Shown: positions 44,312-55,830 of the stretch, in pieces
Numbering within the stretch: position 1 is the first letter of the stretch
Layout: every line of letters begins with the position of its first letter
Source: Eretmocerus hayati
Lineage: Eukaryota; Arthropoda; Insecta; Hymenoptera; Aphelinidae
Direction: 5' to 3'
DNA: 64,000 bases
NCBI GenBank assembly: GCA_029851415.1
Contig: CM056742.1
Span: 75,382,748-75,446,747, forward strand
The notes under the pieces: generated by a model
What the model saw: the letters and a program-made list of their open reading frames with translations, nothing else
Told to the model about the DNA's origin: nothing
Database searches by the model: none
Program-made: the position numbers and the translations under genes

Positions 44312-45970
44312 GCATGCTGACGGGCGTGCACTTGCGCAGAAGTTTTATCAATTAAAATCAAAGGATATTATCAATACCAAATTATTGAAGAGATTGAAGT
44401 CAAACTATGACAGAAAGATCGGCTTGGTTATTGATATTTCCCGCCCACAGCGTCAGCTAGTAAGACGCTCAGGAAGTTCACAACCAAACCGAAAATTTCC
44501 CGTACGAAGAGCTCCGGTAAATATCATATCATCTACGTTGAACGAATACTTCGAGTATTTCCATGTAATAAATCAAAAATTATCCAGTCGACAAGTGCGT
44601 GTACACCGGAAGCTCTTCAAATATGTTGCACCCACTTGGATCTTAACAGAATGGACTTACTTCGATGATTTCGCTAGCTAGACTTGGCTGAATCATCCGA
44701 AATATTCTCCTTCAACAGATGAGATGACTCCGAAGTGGTAACGTAACCTTGAAATATGAAGCACCACAAAATCAGTTTTGAGTGAGTTTCATGTATGAGC
44801 GCACTTGGAAGGCGATCTCGCACATTTTCCTAATTTTTCCTTCGGACAAGTAGGGTGCGTGTTATACCCAGGTAAATCGAGTAAGTCTTGATTGAGATTT
44901 TTTCCTCACATTTTTTCCAGAAAACCCAATATATCTATTCCCTCGTTTCTGATTTATCGAAGAAAATTCACCAAAGTTTTCGTAAAGGCTCCACCACCAC
45001 GGTCGCAACTCAATGGTTTTCGTTCATCAATCGAATTTGCTTTGTGAAAAAATATCCTCAAAAGCTTTGTACACTCACTCGCTCGATATTTCACAAGTAT
45101 ATACGCAATAATGTGAGTCTCGAAGAATTATTATGCTCGTATGTATGAAGGGCTAAGCTCACATTATTTTCAAATTCCAAGACCTCGTTTTACCGAATTC
45201 GTTTCCGAAAGCAGTAGTTCAACATAAAATGAATGGTCGATTGTACCTGATCTTGGAATTCTCCTCTTCATTAATTCAACCAATTTTGTAATTCAAAATA
45301 CGACGAAAAACCCTCGCCACCGGGGCTCCAGAACACTTTCCAGCATAGCTGATGAGCAAATTGAGGGAAATTTGATTTTTTTTTGTATGAAAAAATTGAT
45401 GGATTTCGAACTGAATTTGATGTATATACATGCTTTCACGGCAAATTCCAATTTTGGTATGAACGTTAAGTGTTTGGCTGTACAGAGCGAATGCCTTGAA
45501 AAGATCAACTCATGTACTGGTTTTCGCACATACTCACCCGTATATTAGTATATTTTCTTGGAGTATGTGCCTCTTCGAGCTTCGTTTGAATACGGAATTT
45601 CATCGAAGCATTTTGATGGGAAGATTTTGAGATGATGGGGTTATAATATATTCAATTGGGTATGTGCTAAACCAGCACATAAATCGGTATTTTTTGGCTT
45701 TTGCTCTGTACAGCCGAACATTCTACTTCTATACAAAAAACTGCTGGTTTTCATTTGTTCTCATCTCTCAATGGATCTGCTCTAGCTGGCTATAGAAAAA
45801 CAAAAGATATCGACACTTGGTGAAAGTTAAGGAATAGCAGTTCACGATACATGGACGGAAGAGTTGGATTTCGCATACCGAGTGACTTTTTACGGCCCGA
45901 GCCGAAGGCGAGGGTCGGGATTGTCACGAGGATGCGAAATCCGGGTTTTGCGGCCACGTGTCGTATCTCA
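44312..45970. other. unassigned sequence
   Basis: Open frames at 44385-44681 (98 codons) and 44888-45148 (86 codons) have no family I recognise. No repeats are evident. Confidence 0.3.
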
Positions 45971-45972
45971 TT

Positions 45973-46042
45973 TTTTGACAAACTGTGTGTGGAAGTTGAA
46001 TATCTGTGCCAAAATTATACTTCCACGCACAGTGTGTCAAAA
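45973..46042. repeat. short inverted repeat, 24-bp arms
   Basis: TTTTGACAAACTGTGTGTGG at 45973 pairs with the block ending GTGTGTCAAAA at 46042, 22 of 24 bp, with a 22-bp spacer. It could be a tiny MITE-like remnant. Confidence 0.7.
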
Positions 46043-46225
46043 TGAACCTATTAGAATATCTCTTGAAGAATTTAATAGAATGTAACCACTCATATGGAAC
46101 TACGCGAAGCTGTTTTTCCATACAGCTAATTTTGCACAATATCTCTAGACACTATTTTCTCTGCTTCATCAAGAATTCTTCTATTGCAAAAACTAATATA
46201 TCTTGGTTCCAATTTGTTGGAATCG

Positions 46226-46286
46226 AACGTACTTCAGCTCATTTTGAAGGCCTCGAAACAAGCTTCGAAATGAGCTGAAGTACGTT
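46226..46286. repeat. short inverted repeat, 24-bp arms
   Basis: AACGTACTTCAGCTCATTTT at 46226 pairs with the segment ending GAGCTGAAGTACGTT at 46286, 23 of 24 bp, with a 13-bp loop. Confidence 0.75.
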
Positions 46287-46916
46287 GGGAAATATTGAGG
46301 TGAGCCAAAACTATAAGCTCAACAAAAGTAGTGGGGCCATATTAGGCACACTTACTTTATTCACCGTATCTGTGACACACAACTCCCCAATAATGCAGGC
46401 ATACCACACCGGTAAGGAAAAGCTCTCAATAGACAAAATGTTGTCTTCATCCCGGTTACGCTATGCACACATTTCTTGGAATACGATGTATGGCACACGC
46501 GTAAGCATTTCTGTAGTTTTACAAACTTCTGTATGTATTCATATATGAATGTACCCGATTGCGTAGGTCATAGCTATCAAGCTTATAGTTTGGGAATACT
46601 TGAGAGGTATATAGTGGGGATGATTCCCAACGATTCAGTCAAATCTAGCTTCCATACTCCTAGAACTGTCATCGCTACTGATTCTAATTATTTCGAGAAT
46701 TATTTCTGATGTTTGCGTTATCACCCTCATGATATCATGCCATTATGATTCTATGGGTTATCACTAGCAATAGAAACATTCACCATATTCCTTGATGATC
46801 AGATTGCAGAGAATCATCGAGTGTGAGACTCCATTGGATCTAATGGCACTGATTCTTCTGAACTTGTCGATTCTGGCGCATCAAACAATATTACCTCATC
46901 ATTTTCCAATGGGTCG

Positions 46917-49254
46917 GTGTACATCGGAGATTGTGCAGGCATCGATGATGATAGCAAAGGAACTTCTGATGATAAAATCAAAGAAGTAAATTGTGACACT
47001 GATCAAAATATCGACGGATCCAAGGAAGTGCTCAGATCTCTGGGACATGAAGAGCTCCAGAAAGACAACGCCGCATCCAGAGACCATGGTCCGCAGAAAT
47101 CTTTGCGCTCGCCTTCTATATTATTGACAAGGCTGATTCCAGAATCAATGACATGGATGTGGACGAAGCAACCGAGTCCATGGATGGACTTGTGAATGAA
47201 AATGAAGCTGATTGTACTGCGAATTATCCAATCCAAGACAAGCCATTCACTCTATCTACAAGGTTTTGGGAGGAATGTTATAAAGGAGGCAAGAGGTTCG
47301 ATATTAAGTCTAATCGGACCAATCAGTGGAATCAGCATTTCGAAGAAGTTCACGAGTTCTGCTCTGTGAGTGTAAAATGGGACTTCAACAAGGAAAATAT
47401 TCTCACACTGAGTGTGTACGGTCATTGCAAAGATAGCCAATGTTCCAAATTCTTGTTCAAAGCCTCTACTGATGCGTTCAACTGCTGAGACTGCCAAGTC
47501 TCCGTTTTTCGGACCAAACATCACCACCATTTGAAGGGTGAAACTCAATGTAGACACGTGACAGGTGAACGAGGGATTGAGTTAGGGAAAGAACTCCAGA
47601 GTGAGTGTCCAACTATCAAGAGGTTACATTTGATAGTAGAAATTCCCGATAGACTATTGGAAGAAGGTTACATGAACAACTCCTCCGATCCCAAAGTCAT
47701 GGGTAGAATAGCAAGTGAGTATAGAACTAAAAGTGACTTGGATAAAAATGTCAGTATTTTCATGCATGAACTCACTCAGCAGTTTAAGAAAGAATTTCCC
47801 GGAAAAGGGCTGAAGGGCTCCATCCATTTTTATTCAGAGTATCCAGTTTTTCATTCATTGTTAATGTTAGAAGCTGTATTGAAGTATGCCCTGACTAAGG
47901 GCAGTTTACCCCCTGGAATGAAAAGTACACGGACAAAACCTGTCTTTCTGTACTTGGACGCTACTGGGTCACTTTTGAGTAAGCTATTCCAAGACCTAAA
48001 AAGAATTCGTGTGTATTCTCTGGTGATGGCAGGAGAAAGCAAATATCCACCCCTAGAAGTGTCTACGTTCGCAAGCTCCTCGCACATCACCGAAGATGTA
48101 TGTTTTTGGCTCGACAGGGTAGCTCGCAACATGAAATTGCTCACTACGCGTCGACCCGTCGTGGACAAATTAGGGACAGATTGCAGTCTGCCGTTGTTAC
48201 AAGCAGCTCTTCGCGCCTCCAAGGGTATGTCACTCGCCATGTACATAAATTTGATTTCTGACGCTGCCATAAATGGTCTTGTAGTGAAAACTTTGGAAAA
48301 ACTCAGTCTCCTTAGACGTCAATTCATACAAAAAAGAACGCTCGTTACAACGAGCCATTCATGGCATACCTATCCGATTTTTCGGGCTTTACTACTCACT
48401 CTACTCTGCCGTTCAAATGAAAAGATTTGAGATCTGCAGAGATTCGGCTGCTCATATAGGAAACCGTTGGACGATTGAGATGAAATTTATCTGGAAGGAA
48501 AGAAGCACCTTCCAGCTCTCAGGTACGTTCAAATGGAAGTGAGACTACTTCGTCAACGACTAAGGGAACGCATTTTCCGATTGAGAAAAGGAAAAATGAT
48601 TCGACGATATGATCCAAAAATTGATGGGACTGATTCAGATAGTAGAGACGCTGCTGTGGACGGAGAACTATTGAGAGCAAACAAGTCCTGGTTCACAAAA
48701 GAGTCACGGCGTGGCGGAGGAAGAAGAATTTGTGGTTCCAGGCCTCCAAATTTGTCAAGGAAAAGAATGGTTTACACAGCGAAAAGCGGATCTCTCTTCC
48801 AATGACGGAGCCTGCATCTGAATGGACAAGTAAAATTATCGGAAAATCAATTAGGAGAAAAGTCCAAGAACCGAATAACAAATCATCGTCCCCCAAACCA
48901 CAATTGTCCAGTAAAAAGCTGAGTATGGTAAAAGATATACTATCAGAATCCGTGATTACTTATCCACCCAAGTATACTGAAGGAGATTAATCAAACAGTG
49001 ACGGAGTCACTGATGCACTGCACTTGAATGCTAGAAATGAGTCAAACAATTGTCCTGAGGAAGATACTCTTTCAGCTGATATCGCCACATACGACTACCA
49101 AAATATCACCGATGCTGAAACTCTATTCAACAGAGATCAACGCGATCCCGACGGATTTCCGAGTTTGTACAATGTAATCAACAACTATGTGGTGAAAGAA
49201 GAGCTTTGCAAGACTGAAGGCGTACGAGTCCGAATCACAATATCTAGACGATGA
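46917..49254 (+). pseudogene. transposase-like gene with LYLDATGS motif, broken
   Basis: An acidic N-terminal part (GIDDDSKGTSDDKIKE near 46940) leads by frame change into 47153-47488. That stretch has RFWEECYKGGKRFDIK, WNQHFEEVHEFC and a Cys/His pattern (YGHCKDSQC). After a TGA, the frame at 47531-48430 carries FLYLDATGSLLSK, LEVSTFASSSHITEDVCFWL and KLGTDCSLPLLQAALRAS. The two Asp residues lie where related unnamed arthropod and cnidarian transposon proteins have them, as I recall; a MULE-like DDE fold is possible. More pieces follow to 49254 in other frames (LSESVITYPPKYTEGD; NVINNYVVKEELC). Stops and frameshifts show it is inactive. The class of the parent transposon is uncertain. Confidence 0.5.
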
Positions 49255-49379
49255 GATCATGAACAGATTTTTCAGCCTGTTGTCAGACTGGGCAGAGAGT
49301 TGGAGACCATCTCTTTCAATTTTTGGCACATATCTCTGTCAAAGCATATTTGAGAATAAGAAAGTCAATGATACATTTC

Positions 49380-49533
49380 TAATATACAAGTTGAACATTT
49401 GGTCTCGTCGATCTTGAAGGACGGTGGGGAACTAAATAAATTCCCAAAATTTCCATCATGAAATTTTGGGAATTTATTTAGTTCCCCACCGTCCTTCAAG
49501 ATCGACGAGACCAAATGTTCAACTTGTATATTA
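49380..49533. repeat. perfect 73-bp palindrome with 8-nt loop
   Basis: Arms 49380-49452 and 49461-49533 are exact reverse complements, checked base by base. The loop is CCATCATG. The direct repeat ATGATACATTTCTAA occurs at 49368-49382 and 49569-49583, so the palindrome plus 35 bp may be a duplication product or a small insertion. Confidence 0.97.
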
Positions 49534-49583
49534 ACCATCAAGGACGAAAAAATCTACCAAAATCACTTATGATACATTTCTAA

Positions 49584-50223
49584 GGTGGGGCTTGAAGGAG
49601 CATATTAATGACAAAAAATCTGGCTGATTCCAATCAACCGAGGCAGGCACTGGACTCTAATGGTAGTGTTGCTACCGGAAAAAGTTATGGTGCTGTTCGA
49701 TTCTCTACATGGGAGGCCTTATTTTATAGTAGTGAATGCTATTGGGACTCTCATCCAAAACGATCAAAGACAAAGAAGACTGATACAATGAGTCATCGTC
49801 GCTCTATTAAATTAGTGGATACTTGTTATATCCAAGAGAATAATATTATTTCGTCCCCGGATTTCATAGCGCTTGACCATGGGTCGGCATGTCGATTCCT
49901 TCCCGTGTCGGCAGCCCACCTTCGGGTCTCGGATCGAGTGCAATGTGTATGGGGAATCAGAAACCCCCATATGTAGCCATGCACTTTGATTTGTAATATT
50001 TCAAATGACCAAATCCGCCTTTTTAGAGTCGAAATTAAACCGTCAGATCGCGCACAACCATCCGACATTTTGATGACGGGTTTTCACCAAATCTGCTTGC
50101 ACAGCACTAATTAGCTTGGCAAACGCCCCGGGTCACTACGAGACATTTTAACCAGTGAGGTTGTCACTTGGAGACCCATTCCTTTCGAGACAGCCGAAAA
50201 CTCGATTCTGCATAGGTACTCTG
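49584..50223. other. unassigned sequence
   Basis: A frame at 49608-49976 (122 codons, MTKNLADSNQPRQALDSNGS) has no recognised motif and lies downstream of the broken transposase. It may be unrelated. Confidence 0.25.
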
Positions 50224-50231
50224 CACCCAAA

Positions 50232-50822
50232 CAGGGGGTCGCTCACTAGGGAGTAGCCCATGCCAATGTCGGCTCATACGGCTACTGCCGAAGCTAATGC
50301 GCGCTACTGCGATAGAGCCACCACCGGGCGCGAGTAGATAAGAGTAGTCAAAAGTAGCATCGATGAGATGCAAAAGAGTAGAATTCGTGGAGCCGCGTTG
50401 TACTGCACACTACTTTACAGCCACTGTAGGCTACTTCTAGCTACTGTAGAGTTTGTATCGCAGACCTGTGAAGCCACCAACTTTATTTGAATAGTAGCAG
50501 GAAGTAGCCAAGAGTGGCCCATACAGGACGAAAAAGCATCGGTGTCGTGCGCTGGCTATCCAGAGCCGGCTAATATTGGCTTCTTCCGGGCACTTGTACA
50601 TTTTCGGTCGTTCGTCTTCAATTTATGAAGAAAACCCCGAAGTAGCCGATATCAGCCGTTTTTAATATGTTGAAACGCGGCAAAGTTCTTCCATTTGATG
50701 CCAACCTCGATATATTCCCAATAGAAGCTACTTCACGCTACTGTCGGCTACTGCGCCCTTACGAAACGGACTGCATTAGACAGGGTTCGGTGCATGGACA
50801 TAGCTCATGAACATTCGGCCCC
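50232..50822 (+). repeat. left TIR of the hAT-like element
   Basis: The arm pairs with 53766-54354. AGTAGC or GCTACT occurs well over ten times, a subterminal motif pattern like hAT transposase-binding sites. Confidence 0.85.
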
Positions 50823-53354
50823 CATCAGTCGGCACCCGCGTATATTTTTACATAGAAACTTCTACCAGCTCGTTTAAACAATTCTGCGTGGATGAAGATG
50901 AGTTCTGATGCTTCAATCGATATGGTCAAATTAAGAGCTTCAATTTGAGCCCGCAGAGATTTCCATACTGCATATATTCGCGAAGTAATGAGCATTTCTT
51001 GTGTTTTGGTGGGGGAAACTGTTCAGAATTTCCAAAATCCATTGCTCAAATGGCCAAATTGTTCAAATCAAGAAAGTTATACCATTGGATTCAGGATCGA
51101 GGTGGCGGGCCAACTTTACGTCACTATTTGGGCAAGCACTGTGTGAACTGGCATGACAGGCTGCTAAATGTGCCCTCACTCATGCGAACATCTTGTCAAT
51201 ATGTGAGCTTTCCCCGTTCAAGTTGAACTTGACAAACACAAGCACGCTGTCGGTTAGGGGGAAGGGAATATCCGATGCATCTGTGCGTGGATGTATGAAC
51301 ACTCCCCGGAAACCTGAACTGGACTATCCATGACAGCCAAAGATCATCCAATATTTTCTCCCTCACTCGAACTTTACATAGATTATGGCAAGAATACGAG
51401 TGCGACAAGATATCTCGGATGCTTATCATCAATCACCATGACTAGTGCAGTTCAGATTCCTGGAAGAGTGTACTCCATGCGCTTGTATGAGTGAGGGTAC
51501 CAATTTCAGTCACGCCGTGTATATATCGGAGCTAGGAGAAATCTCACCCCATCCACTGCATTTCTCGTCCCTTGATGAACGCCGTGAGAGTGTCGTGAAC
51601 GTGACATTTCATAGATGCTTTAGATGTTTGCCGCTTTTGCGGTCTCGTCTTGATTAATCACAGCACAGGAAGCTATTCCATTTGATTCTTACCCCCTCAT
51701 ACGAATCAGATATCGACACAAGTGAGCATGAAGAGGATGATTATTGTATGTAAAAATTGTATCTTATCAATTTGAGAAGCGAAATTAATTTGAACCAAGA
51801 ACCATGCCAATTCTGCGATGAATGTGATATCTCGATCGCGAGATATCTGAGATCAGCATCATAAGCTTGTTAAAATGATGAATGCTCTATTCCTAAGATC
51901 ATCAGGATGCTCCCGTGAAGGCTCTCGTGGAGCGGTACACGGCGACGTGATGCGGCTTCTTATATTTTCATATATTCCACTACATGTCATCCCATCAAAG
52001 TTTCGAGCAACGCTTCATCCAAGTTCTGGAAGTTCAGCACTACTGCATATTATAAATGTGTTTTGGTCTCTTATTTATGAAGTAATCTTACGTGATTCAT
52101 GGTACGATCATCAAGCTTGGAAGGTTTTATACGATCATCTGAAAAGACTGATTATAATCATCGATGAGTAATTATTTTCGAATGAAGATCATCCAACTGT
52201 GTCCATCAATTTTGATTGAGAACATTAGCAGTCTCGGAATCATTCCCACTTCCACCATCTCACTCGACTTCGGTAAAATTTGATATCAGTTCACCGATAG
52301 AACATCTGAAAAAACTTCTGAAATCGTATTATGACATTTCTTAGGGAAGGAGCAAACAACGATGATCCTGAACCAACTCTATAAATACCCCTCCCCCGCC
52401 CAGTTCCAACAGGATCTCGCAATAAATGTCAAAATAAAAGCCTAAAAAAAATTCTGTCATGAAACATCGGTCTGTTTTCGAGAGATATCATTTTCAATTA
52501 TTAAGTATCAATTTTGACGAGGAAATGGCATGGTTGTGAGTCTCTCACGTGTTTCCCGAACTATTAAGTGATTCTTCCCTCCATCAATTTCTCCTATCTT
52601 CTCTCCCAATCGGCACGTACCACTAAGCTTTTGGGGAGTGCTTTGTTGATATGAAAACTCACCATTCAGTATTCCATTGTCCATTTTAAGGTGAAGCCTT
52701 TCCTCGTTTTTTACTCGTGGAATATTTAGGTGAGAGGGTTGGGAATAATTAATTCAAATATGGCCTTATGTCTTACGATGGTGATTTTCTCGCTCACTTT
52801 TTGTGATCGGTACCATCCTCCGGAATCTTGAGTTGTTTCTTCATCACATTTGAAATTGGTTTAGAACCATCGTGCGGTGAACGCAAGGGTTAAGGGGCAT
52901 TCCGAAGAGTATTTTGGAGGATTCTCGCCCTGATTCCAACCAGAAAATTCACCAGATCAGTCTACGAAAATCCCAGACAATTTTTATGAATGTAAAAATT
53001 CCAAGGAGTATTTCATTTTTAAATTTTCCGTCCCGACTAAGTATCTCCGGTGCGTGCGAATCTTTTCAGACGTTCAACTCTCTCAATGTTTCCGAAAAAG
53101 ACCTCGTTTGGAAAAAGTGTCTTTTCCCTCGGAGTTTGGAGTGGAATCGCGGCAACTCGGATTCGAGTGACTTTTACTTAGAAATTTGGGGGAGATTCCT
53201 GACTTGGAGAATCCGAGTGAATTCGGATGCTATCTAGCTGGAACCCACCAAATTCGGATTCTATTTTGCTCAAGCACACCGCTTTTGAGATGTATTAGTA
53301 ATTCCTCGAACCAAAAAAGGCGCGAAATTTTCAATGTTCTTCCTGTGCATTCAT
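50823..53354. other. interior of the hAT-like element, no gene recognised
   Basis: Open frames (50945-51226, 51875-52171, 52914-53237) carry no hAT or other transposase motifs. A polyadenylation-like end (CAATAAATGTCAAAATAAAA) lies near 52423, perhaps from a captured or former gene. Confidence 0.4.
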
Positions 53355-53611
53355 ATATCTGTGGTGGTCAGACTAAAGGGCGTAAGTCCGATTTCCATAA
53401 AATTTGAGTTAAGGCATCTACGATGTTCTATTGGATCATCTTCATCACCCAAAACTCCTTCCAGACCAAAATGTTGCATTGCTGGCGAAAAATTCCATTT
53501 GTGAAAGGGCGTAAGTCCACTCTCCTGTATTATCATGATAGCATTCAAACGCATTTTTCTCGATTTTCATTCAAATGGACTTACGCCCTTTAGTCCGACC
53601 GCCACAGATAT
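53355..53611. mobile_element. MITE, 257 bp, 35-bp TIRs
   Basis: The left end ATATCTGTGGTGGTCAGACT continues to CGTAAGTCC (53355-53389). The right end is its reverse complement with 2 mismatches in 35. The string AAGGGCGTAAGTCC also occurs inside near 53498. It is nested in the hAT-like element. TA or ATAT at the tips suggests a Tc1/mariner-type origin, unproven. Confidence 0.85.
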
Positions 53612-53765
53612 TCCTCCAAATACTTGGTCAAAAAACCTTGTGATATCTCAAACAGGATGTACCACCTACCATTTAAGTCCGAAAGCAGGCGTTTATCAAG
53701 AGCTTGGTCAGTTCATTGTACACAAAGCATCGTTTCGGGGCTAACTTGCATTACTATGTGGATGC

Positions 53766-54354
53766 TCCCGAATGTTCATGAGCTATGTGCATGCGGCGAA
53801 TTCTGTCTAACGCAGTTCGTTTCGTGAGGGCGCAGTAGCCGACAGTAGCGTGGAATGGCCTCTATTGGAAATGAATCGAAGCTGGCATCAAATGGGCGAA
53901 CTTCGCCGCGTTTCAACATATTAAAAACGGCTGATATCGGCTACTTCGGGGTTTTCTTCATAAATTGAAGACAAACGACCGAGAATGTACAAGTGGTCAC
54001 AAGTAGCCAATATTAGCCGGCTCTGGATAGCCAGCGCATGACAGCGATGCTTTCTCGTCCTGTATGGGCCACTCTTGGCTACTCCCTGCTACTATTCAAA
54101 TGAAGTTGGTGGCTTCACAGGTCTGCAATACAAGCTCTACAGTAGCTAGAAGTAGCCTACAGCGCCTGTGAAGTAGTGTGCAGTACAACGCAGCTCCACG
54201 AATTCTACTCTTTCGCATCTCATCGAAGCTACTTTTGACTACTCTCATCTACTTGCACCCGGTGGGGGCTCTATCGCAGTAGCGCGCATTAGCCTCGGCA
54301 GTAGTCGTATTAGCCAACATTGGCATCGGCTACTCCCTAGTGAGCGGCCCCCTG
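53766..54354 (-). repeat. right TIR of the hAT-like element
   Basis: It is the inverted copy of 50232-50822 with substitutions and small indels, ending GGCTACTCCCTAGTGAGCGG then CCCCCTG. Confidence 0.85.
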
Positions 54355-54640
54355 CACCCATATTCACTGATCTAAGGTGATAATGGTGTTGAAGAAAATT
54401 ATAAAGGTCAGTACATACATCAACCGGAATAATCTGATTCTGAGATGCTCCTCTTGATATCTGGCGGAAGAACGGGGAAACTTTCGGAATCCAGCCGTTA
54501 GGAAACTTAACGATCATCATCTTCGATACCAAGCACTCTTAGTTACCGATTCACAACGTGTTTTTCCGCATCATGACTTTGGTTGGGCTCAGCTACACCA
54601 CGTACGCTATAAATACCAGGCGCATCACATGATATTCAGT

Positions 54641-55140
54641 GGGAAGAACCACTCGATTCCAAGTTTCACGTGATGATTCCAGGTGGAAGAATCCTGAAAA
54701 TAGCGGAACCAAGCCTGGCACTTCGGGTGGGATTCATATGGATACAGGTATCTTGCATCTACGTACCCGCGGTGTTTCTTCCGAGGCTCAAAATCATATG
54801 GGTCGACTGCGAACCCAGAATGACTCGATTTCGAGGTGCACCTGATAATTCCAGGTGGGAAACTTTGAAAATTCGCGGAACCGAACGATGATGGTACCTC
54901 GGAAAGGATTCATATCGATTCAGAACACCTCTATCTACCTATCCGCGATGTTTCATCCGAGGCGAGAAATCATATGGCTCGACAACAAACCCAAAAGAAT
55001 CGATTTCAAGTTCCACGTGATGATTCCAGGTAGAAAGCTCTGGAAGATCGCGGAACGAAGCTATGATGGCACGTCAGAAAATATCGATACAGAACACCTC
55101 CATGTACCTATCCGCGGTGTTTTTCTCGAGGCACAAATTC
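54641..55140 (-). repeat. single-monomer satellite variant, period about 174 bp
   Basis: The segment ACTCGATTCCAAGTTTCACG at 54651 recurs near 54823 and 54999 (spacing 172 and 176). Each copy also has a CGCGGTGTTTCTTCCGAGGC-like segment. They resemble one monomer of the 515-bp satellite, for example GTGTTTTTCTCGAGGCACAA. Confidence 0.82.
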
Positions 55141-55830
55141 TTCTACCTCGGTTAATGAGGCAGAATAACCGAAATATGATAGTTTCCATATGATATCCAG
55201 CGGGGAATTCGGGAAATACGGGTATCCAAGCCATCAGTGGGCTTTGAAAATGATCGATATCGTTGATATGCACTCTCAGCTACCAATTTACAGTGTCTTT
55301 CCTGAAGCATAAATTGGATTGGCTGTGTGGGGCGGCCGAATAACCCATATGCAGAGTGGATTCCATGGTCTCGGGTGGGAAATTCGGGGAATACAGGCAC
55401 ACTTCTCGGCTTTTGATAAAACAACTAGAGTATGTCCCGGGAAGGTGTTTAGAATGATCAGGACACTATCTGATGGAATCGAGGGTTTGGCTAGGCTCTT
55501 CATTAAGGCAAAACACCGCGCTACATGTCGCAACACTGAAAAACTCGAAAAATACGCGGAATCAAGTGTTGATCGGGCCTCGGGAATAATTGATATCGGT
55601 ACTAGACATAAATATCTACTCATCTGCAGTGTTTTTCTCGAGGCACAAGTTCTTCTCCCTCGGTTTATGACCCAGAATATATCAAATACGATGGTCTTCA
55701 TATGATATCCGGCGGGAAATTCGGAAAATACGGGTATCCAAGCCATCAGCGGGCTTTGAAATTAATCGATATCGTCACTATGCACTCTCAGCTACGAATT
55801 TACCGTGTTTCTTCCGAAGCATAAATTGCA
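55141..55830 (-). repeat. trimeric satellite, inverted orientation
   Basis: GATATCGTT at 55256 and GATATCGTC at 55768 are 512 bp apart. All parts of the 515-bp unit are present as reverse complement, for example GATTGGCTGTGTGGGGCGGC. The open frame 55288-55746 is accidental. Confidence 0.9.

Larger units (their letters stand above)
50232..54354. mobile_element. hAT-like DNA transposon with 590-bp TIRs, non-autonomous
   Basis: Tips read CAGGGGG(T/C)CGCTCACTAGGG at both ends. The 8-bp target duplications are CACCCAAA (50224-50231) and CACCCATA (54355-54362), differing at one base. The tip CAGGG and 8-bp duplication fit hAT (P-type elements also make 8 bp). The arms 50232-50822 and 53766-54354 are full of TAGC/GCTA motifs. 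No transposase is recognisable within. Confidence 0.85.

Noticed and set aside
55288..55746. 152-codon frame, minus strand
   Set aside because: It lies wholly in satellite. The same frame appears in other units (24082-24549) because the repeat happens to be open.
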